Positions 14,715 through 17,728 of a stretch of 17,728 bases of DNA are shown one piece after another. Source of the stretch: Poindextera sp035604135 (GTDB lineage: Bacteria > Pseudomonadota > Alphaproteobacteria > Caulobacterales > Caulobacteraceae); the NCBI GenBank assembly GCA_035604135.1, contig DATNJB010000045.1, positions 1 through 17,728 of the forward strand, read 5' to 3'. The position numbers and the translations under genes are program-made. The notes under the pieces are model-generated. The model was not told where the DNA came from. It was given only the letters and a program-made list of their open reading frames with translations, and made no database searches. Numbering within the stretch: position 1 is the stretch's first letter; the number at the start of each line of letters is the position of its first letter.

Positions 14715-16720
14715 ACGGCCAGCACCAGCAAGAGGCCGATCAGGGCCAGGAAGACGAGAGTCAGGTAGAAGCGGATGGTCAGGAACTGCAGTCTATTGAG
14801 CCGTGTGGCGGCGAAGCCGACGGCGCCGGCGATCGGCGCGTAGAGACCCTCCCAGATCGGGTCGTGGACGACGGCCTCGTAGCGGGCGGGGCTGAGGTCA
14901 CCCGGCGGGGGCATCTCGACCCGCTCTCGTGCGGCGAACAGAACCGTCCCAAACACGCGCCGGATCGGCTGGGCGAAGCTGGCCGCAGTGTACTGGGTGG
15001 CCGGGCTTGGATCGGGCGCGCCGCAATCCCACGCCGGCGCGCGCCGCACCTTGCGTGAGGCGAACTCGTGGATCGCGAGCGCGCAGAGCCCGGCCGAGGC
15101 GGTGATGAACACCAGCACCAGCAGGCCGTTGTATGAGCTGCGGGCCTGGGCGATCGGGACGATGGTCAACCACGCCTGGCTCGCCTGGGCCGGCATCCGC
15201 CCGCCCTCCAGCGCCTGCACCGCAGGCGCCAAGGCATCGATGACGAAGCCCGGCAGCACGCCGGCGGCGAGACACAAGCCCACGAGGATGAACATGGCCG
15301 TACGCGAGAAGCGGTCGGTCTCGTGCGCCGCCGCGGCGTCCGCCGTGCGCGGCCGGCCGAGGAAGACGACGCCGAAGGCTTTCACGAAGCACGCGGCGGC
15401 CAGAGCAGCCGACAGCGCCAGCAGCGCGCCGACGGCGGGCACGAGCAACTTGAGGGCCCAGGGATCGAGGCGCGGGCTGAGCAGGATCGCCTGGAAGGTT
15501 AGCCACTCGGAAACGAAGCCGTTCAGAGGCGGCAGCGCGGAGATGGCGACACAGCCGGCCAGGAAGGCGAAGGCGGTTTGCGGCATGCGCCGGATCAACC
15601 CGCCCAGATGCTCCATGTCGCGCTCGCCGGTGGCCGTGAGCACGGCGCCCGAGCCGAAAAACAGCAAGCTCTTGAACAGCGAGTGGTTGAAGACGTGGAA
15701 GAGCGCCGCCGTCATGGCGAGCGCCGCCGCGAGCGGGAGCGACGCGGCCTTGAAGGCGAGCGCCAACCCGAGCCCGATGAAGATGATGCCGATGTTCTCG
15801 ACCGTATGGTAGGCGAGCAGCCGTTTGAGGTCGTGCTGCATGAGCGCCTGCAGCACCCCGATCACCGCCGTCGCCCCGCCGAGCGCGAGAACCGTCACCG
15901 CCCACCACCACTGGGGCGGCCCCGCGAGATCGAAGACGATGCGCACGAACGCGTAGACCGCAACCTTGGTCATCACGCCGCTCATCAGGGCCGAGACGTG
16001 GCTGGGCGCGGCGGGGTGGGCGAGCGGCAGCCAGACGTGCAACGGGACCAAACCGGCCTTGGAGCCCGCGCCGAGGATGGACAGGGCCAGGACGGCGCTC
16101 GCGATCGCGGCGGTCGGCGGGCGCGCCCGCATCATGTCGAAGCCGTAGGCGCCCGTCGGGCCGGCCAGGAGGCCGAACGCCAGCAAGAGGCAGAGCGCGC
16201 CGAAGCTCGCCATCACCAGATAGACGTAGCCGGCGCGCGCGTTGCCCGCCTCGCGGTGACGGGCCATGACCAGGCCCCACGAAGCCAAGGACATCACCTC
16301 CCACGCGATCAGGAAGGAGAAGGCGTCGGCAGCATTGACGACGAGGTTCATCCCGGCCAGGAAGACCGGGTAGAAGGGGAGGACGCGCTCGGGCTCCGGC
16401 TCGTGGCGGCCGTAGCCGAGCGCATAGAGGCTGGCGATCGCGCCGCCCAGGTTCACCACCACCAGGAAGACGGCGGCGAGCGCGTCCAGGTGGAAGCGAG
16501 CTCCGATCCAGGGCAGGCCAAGCGGCAGGGAGACATCGGCTGAGGCTGGGATGAGGCCGAGCAGGCTCAGAAGGGCGGCCCCGCAGGCTAATGAGCAAAC
16601 AGCCGCGGCGCCGGCATAGACGCCCCAACGCGCCGCCGCCGATCGCCCGCCGGCCACCCCCACCGCCGCCAGCGCCAGGAGCGCGCCGGCGGCCGCCAGC
16701 ACCGTCTGCAGCGCGCTCAC
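14705..16720 (-). CDS. hyfB: HyfB-type large antiporter-like membrane subunit
   Basis: This is the 671-aa antiporter-like subunit (NuoL/Mrp family), close to the length of E. coli HyfB. Channel residues visible include Glu141 (AWEVMSLASWG), Lys221 and His228 (GSKAGLVPLHVWLPLAHPAAPSHVSA), Lys252 (VMTKVAVYAF), His305 (AYHTVENIG) and Lys350 (HSLFKSLLFF). The C-terminal part has the HyfB-type WDCGAPDPSPATQYTAASFAQPIRR stretch and a final membrane helix. The start is a GTG at 16720 that overlaps the stop of the XRE gene (GTGA); earlier in-frame codons run through the XRE gene as an Arg-rich nonsense frame. Together with HyfF this gives the complex two ion-pumping units. Confidence 0.93.
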   Translation of the reverse strand: MSALQTVLAAAGALLALAAVGVAGGRSAAARWGVYAGAAAVCSLACGAALLSLLGLIPASADVSLPLGLPWIGARFHLDALAAVFLVVVNLGGAIASLYALGYGRHEPEPERVLPFYPVFLAGMNLVVNAADAFSFLIAWEVMSLASWGLVMARHREAGNARAGYVYLVMASFGALCLLLAFGLLAGPTGAYGFDMMRARPPTAAIASAVLALSILGAGSKAGLVPLHVWLPLAHPAAPSHVSALMSGVMTKVAVYAFVRIVFDLAGPPQWWWAVTVLALGGATAVIGVLQALMQHDLKRLLAYHTVENIGIIFIGLGLALAFKAASLPLAAALAMTAALFHVFNHSLFKSLLFFGSGAVLTATGERDMEHLGGLIRRMPQTAFAFLAGCVAISALPPLNGFVSEWLTFQAILLSPRLDPWALKLLVPAVGALLALSAALAAACFVKAFGVVFLGRPRTADAAAAHETDRFSRTAMFILVGLCLAAGVLPGFVIDALAPAVQALEGGRMPAQASQAWLTIVPIAQARSSYNGLLVLVFITASAGLCALAIHEFASRKVRRAPAWDCGAPDPSPATQYTAASFAQPIRRVFGTVLFAARERVEMPPPGDLSPARYEAVVHDPIWEGLYAPIAGAVGFAATRLNRLQFLTIRFYLTLVFLALIGLLLVLAVWR

Positions 16721-16959
16721 TTCAACCTGACGCCACGGCCGCCGTCGGCGCTGGCGGCGCCGTCGCCGATCAAGGCGACGCCCGCGCCGTCCAGCGCGCC
16801 GATCAGCTTCATCAGCGAGTCCACATTGCCGCGGATGACGCCTTCGCTCGCTTCCATCCGCTGAATGGTCGGCACCGACAGCCCGGACAGCTCGGCCAGC
16901 CGACGCTGGTCGAGGCCCGCGAGAGCGCGGGCAGCGCGGAGTTGAGCGGCGGTGATCAT
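16717..16959 (-). CDS. XRE-family HTH regulator heading the hyf operon
   Basis: This is a small 80-aa DNA-binding protein. The N-terminal MITAAQLRAARALAGLDQRRLAELSGLSVPTIQRME is a classic XRE/Cro helix-turn-helix (about 5-40); a conserved-looking tail (GALDGAGVALIGDG) follows. It is the first gene of the leftward operon and its TGA overlaps the GTG start of hyfB, so the two are translationally coupled. Its ATG lies within a perfect 15-bp palindrome (16957-16971), the likely binding site for autoregulation. It is probably a local repressor of the operon; its signal is not evident. Confidence 0.9.
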   Translation of the reverse strand: MITAAQLRAARALAGLDQRRLAELSGLSVPTIQRMEASEGVIRGNVDSLMKLIGALDGAGVALIGDGAASADGGRGVRLK

Positions 16960-16971
16960 GTTTCAAACATG
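16957..16971. promoter_or_regulatory. 15-bp palindromic operator over the XRE start codon
   Basis: CATGTTTCAAACATG at 16957-16971 is a perfect dyad (7-bp arms, one central base). Its left arm contains the XRE start codon (CAT at 16957-16959 on this strand). Short TG-TTT-N-AAA-CA dyads are typical sites for small XRE repressors. Binding here would block transcript elongation or translation start of the XRE-hyf operon. Confidence 0.65.
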
Positions 16972-17009
16972 AATCTAGCTAAGAAAACGCTGATAAATCC
17001 GACTCTGTA

Positions 17010-17020
17010 CTTGAATCAAG
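17010..17020. promoter_or_regulatory. CTTGAATCAAG palindrome in the divergent promoter region
   Basis: An 11-bp perfect dyad (CTTGA-A-TCAAG) lies between the XRE palindrome and the FNR-type box. It resembles a compressed pair of TTGA half-sites and could be a secondary regulator site, or it could be chance. On the minus strand it falls where the -10 of a leftward, FNR-activated promoter would be expected. Confidence 0.3.
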
Positions 17021-17037
17021 TCGTGTCGACGCCCGAT

Positions 17038-17051
17038 TTGATCCAGATCAA
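17038..17051. promoter_or_regulatory. FNR/FixK/Anr-type box
   Basis: TTGATCCAGATCAA matches the FNR/FixK consensus TTGAT-N4-ATCAA at all ten defined positions. The centre is 17044.5. Read rightward, a -41.5 placement would put transcription start near 17086, 20 bases before the small protein gene. Read leftward, start would be near 17003, 44 bases before the XRE-hyf operon. Neither direction has a strong -10 hexamer at the expected place. CRP/FNR-family regulators using this site respond to low oxygen in alphaproteobacteria. Confidence 0.75.
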
Positions 17052-17105
17052 GGACACGCGCGCCACACCCGCCGATCCGGCAGGCGTTCAGGGGGAACGC
17101 ACGTC

Positions 17106-17333
17106 GTGCTCAAAACCTACACCTTCTATCTCCGCCATGGCGAACAGGCGGACCGGCCGGTGCACGCGCCGCACGACCTCGACCGCGATCCCTTCGAGCC
17201 GGTGCTGTGCCAAAACGACAGCGGGGCTCGCGAACGCGCCGAGGAGATGCTGTCGACCCTCCCAGACTGCGTGGCGATCGACGTCTGCTTCGGCCGCGAC
17301 CTGCTCTTCCGGATTTCGCGAGATTCGAGCTGA
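17106..17333 (+). CDS. small protein of unknown function (75 aa)
   Basis: I do not recognise this protein with certainty. It starts at a GTG (17106) with GGGGGA at 17091-17096 as a plausible ribosome-binding site. The sequence begins LKTYTFYLRHGEQ and has a central FEPVLCQNDSGARERAEEMLSTLPDCVAIDVCFG segment, then RDLLFRISRDSS. The pattern (beta strand, Asp-rich turn, Ala/Glu helix, Cys/Val strand, short beta hairpin) suggests a small soluble alpha/beta fold with two cysteines in the second half (Cys55, Cys61) and one at 35. No signal peptide or membrane helix is present. An FNR-type box lies 55 bases upstream of the start, so it may be expressed in low oxygen. Confidence 0.65.
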   Translation: MLKTYTFYLRHGEQADRPVHAPHDLDRDPFEPVLCQNDSGARERAEEMLSTLPDCVAIDVCFGRDLLFRISRDSS

Positions 17334-17655
17334 GTGGAGGAGGGCCGCTCGGCTAGGACAGCCGAACCTTGACGGCGCGGGTTCGCGCGCGTATGACCCG
17401 CGCCTCTTCAAGGACCGGCCGTAAGTTATTGGCTTAGACGCGGTCCGCGAGACGACCAGCCACAAGCGCGACGCCGGCTTTCGCCAGGGCCTTGCGCGGG
17501 CTGGGATGAGGGCCCCCGCGGTGCTGCATCGCGTGGGCCGTTTCGTTTTCGCGGATCATGTGAGTAGACGTAACTCGAGGCTCCAAAAGAGCTTCGGGCC
17601 GATCTTTGAAACGGTGGATGAACGAGGCGAGCGTTTGCAAAGGAACGCGGGCTAG
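17334..17655. other. intergenic region upstream of rpsJ
   Basis: These 322 bases contain no convincing gene on either strand. Two hairpins follow the small gene: TCGGCT/AGCCGA (17349-17354 with 17360-17365), and the stronger one listed separately at 17374-17404. The remainder should contain the rpsJ promoter and leader. TTGAAA occurs near 17606 but no good -10 follows it. AAAGGA at 17639-17644 is the rpsJ ribosome-binding site. Confidence 0.5.
17374..17404 (+). terminator. possible terminator hairpin after the small gene
   Basis: GGCGCGGGT (17374-17382) and ACCCGCGCC (17396-17404) form a perfect 9-bp GC-rich stem around a 13-base loop, 41 bases after the stop of the small gene. Only a short TCTTC follows, not a T-run, so it may stall or stabilise the RNA rather than end transcription. 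Confidence 0.3.
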
Positions 17656-17728
17656 ATGGATCGACAGAACATACGCATCCGGCTCAAGGCCTTCGACCAC
17701 CGGGTGCTGGACCATTCGACACGCGAGA
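17656..17728 (+). CDS. rpsJ: 30S ribosomal protein S10 (partial, runs off the window)
   Basis: Only the first 24 codons are present: MDRQNIRIRLKAFDHRVLDH followed by STRE. This is the highly conserved S10 N-terminus, in which IRIRLKAFDHRVLD is diagnostic. S10 is part of the 30S head and also, as NusE, of the antitermination complex. AAAGGA at 17639-17644 lies 11 bases before the ATG. It is normally the first gene of the S10 ribosomal protein operon, which would continue to the right. No tuf gene precedes it within the window. Confidence 0.95.
   Translation, partial: MDRQNIRIRLKAFDHRVLDHSTRE

Noticed and set aside
14898..16628. Long 576-aa open frame on the minus strand within hyfB
   Set aside because: It is an Arg/Pro/Gly-rich shadow of hyfB in another frame with no membrane segments or recognisable motifs.
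17374..17404. tRNA gene in the GC hairpin region before rpsJ
   Set aside because: No cloverleaf, anticodon arm or T-loop sequence can be assembled around the hairpin.
16591..17424. 277-aa plus-strand frame over the XRE gene and the small gene
   Set aside because: It reads antisense to the XRE gene and hyfB start and out of frame with the better supported 75-aa gene; Pro/Arg-rich shadow.
17434..17715. 93-aa minus-strand frame near the right edge
   Set aside because: It overlaps the conserved start of rpsJ and the leader; no recognisable protein features.

Overview
The window is a GC-rich chromosomal segment from an alphaproteobacterium. A Caulobacterales member (Caulobacter/Phenylobacterium-like) is the best guess, based on the character of the tatABC genes, a surE-pcm-nlpD/dipM order and an alphaproteobacterial-looking S10 N-terminus. 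This is inference from gene content; no database search was possible. No tRNA, rRNA, IS element, integrase or CRISPR array was seen.

Left part (1-9703), mostly housekeeping. After a 27-bp perfect inverted repeat come tatA, tatB and tatC (twin-arginine protein export). A TetR regulator converges on tatC and is divergent from an exported alpha/beta hydrolase. The shared promoter gap holds two nested dyads with one common centre. A second, cytoplasmic alpha/beta hydrolase converges on the first. Next is a rightward run: serS (seryl-tRNA synthetase), surE (TTG start), pcm (isoaspartyl methyltransferase) and a LysM/LytM envelope protein of the NlpD/DipM type. The LytM zinc-site residues of that protein are largely replaced, so it looks like an amidase activator or scaffold rather than an enzyme. 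An exported beta-helix-like protein (DUF2807 / head GIN type) follows.

Right part (9707-16959), the most interesting region. A tightly overlapping leftward operon runs XRE regulator - hyfB - hyfC - hyfE - hyfF - hyfG-like - hyfI. It encodes the membrane arm of a hydrogenase-4/complex I-type machine: two antiporter-like subunits, a NuoH-like and a NuoK-like subunit, plus a NuoC/D-like large subunit and a NuoB-like small subunit. The large subunit lacks the CxxC pairs that bind the NiFe site in hydrogenases, while the small subunit keeps four cysteines for its [4Fe-4S] cluster. No ferredoxin-type subunit (HyfA/HyfH) and no hydrogenase maturation gene is present. This matches the 'energy-converting hydrogenase-related' (Ehr) type of complex, whose reaction is unknown. 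The XRE start codon lies inside a perfect 15-bp palindrome (probable autoregulatory operator). A perfect FNR/FixK-type box (TTGAT-N4-ATCAA) sits about 80 bp upstream, between this operon and a rightward small protein gene, which suggests low-oxygen control.

Right edge (17106-17728): a 75-aa protein of unknown function, about 320 bp with hairpins but no convincing gene, and the first 24 codons of rpsJ (ribosomal protein S10), presumably the start of the S10 ribosomal protein operon.
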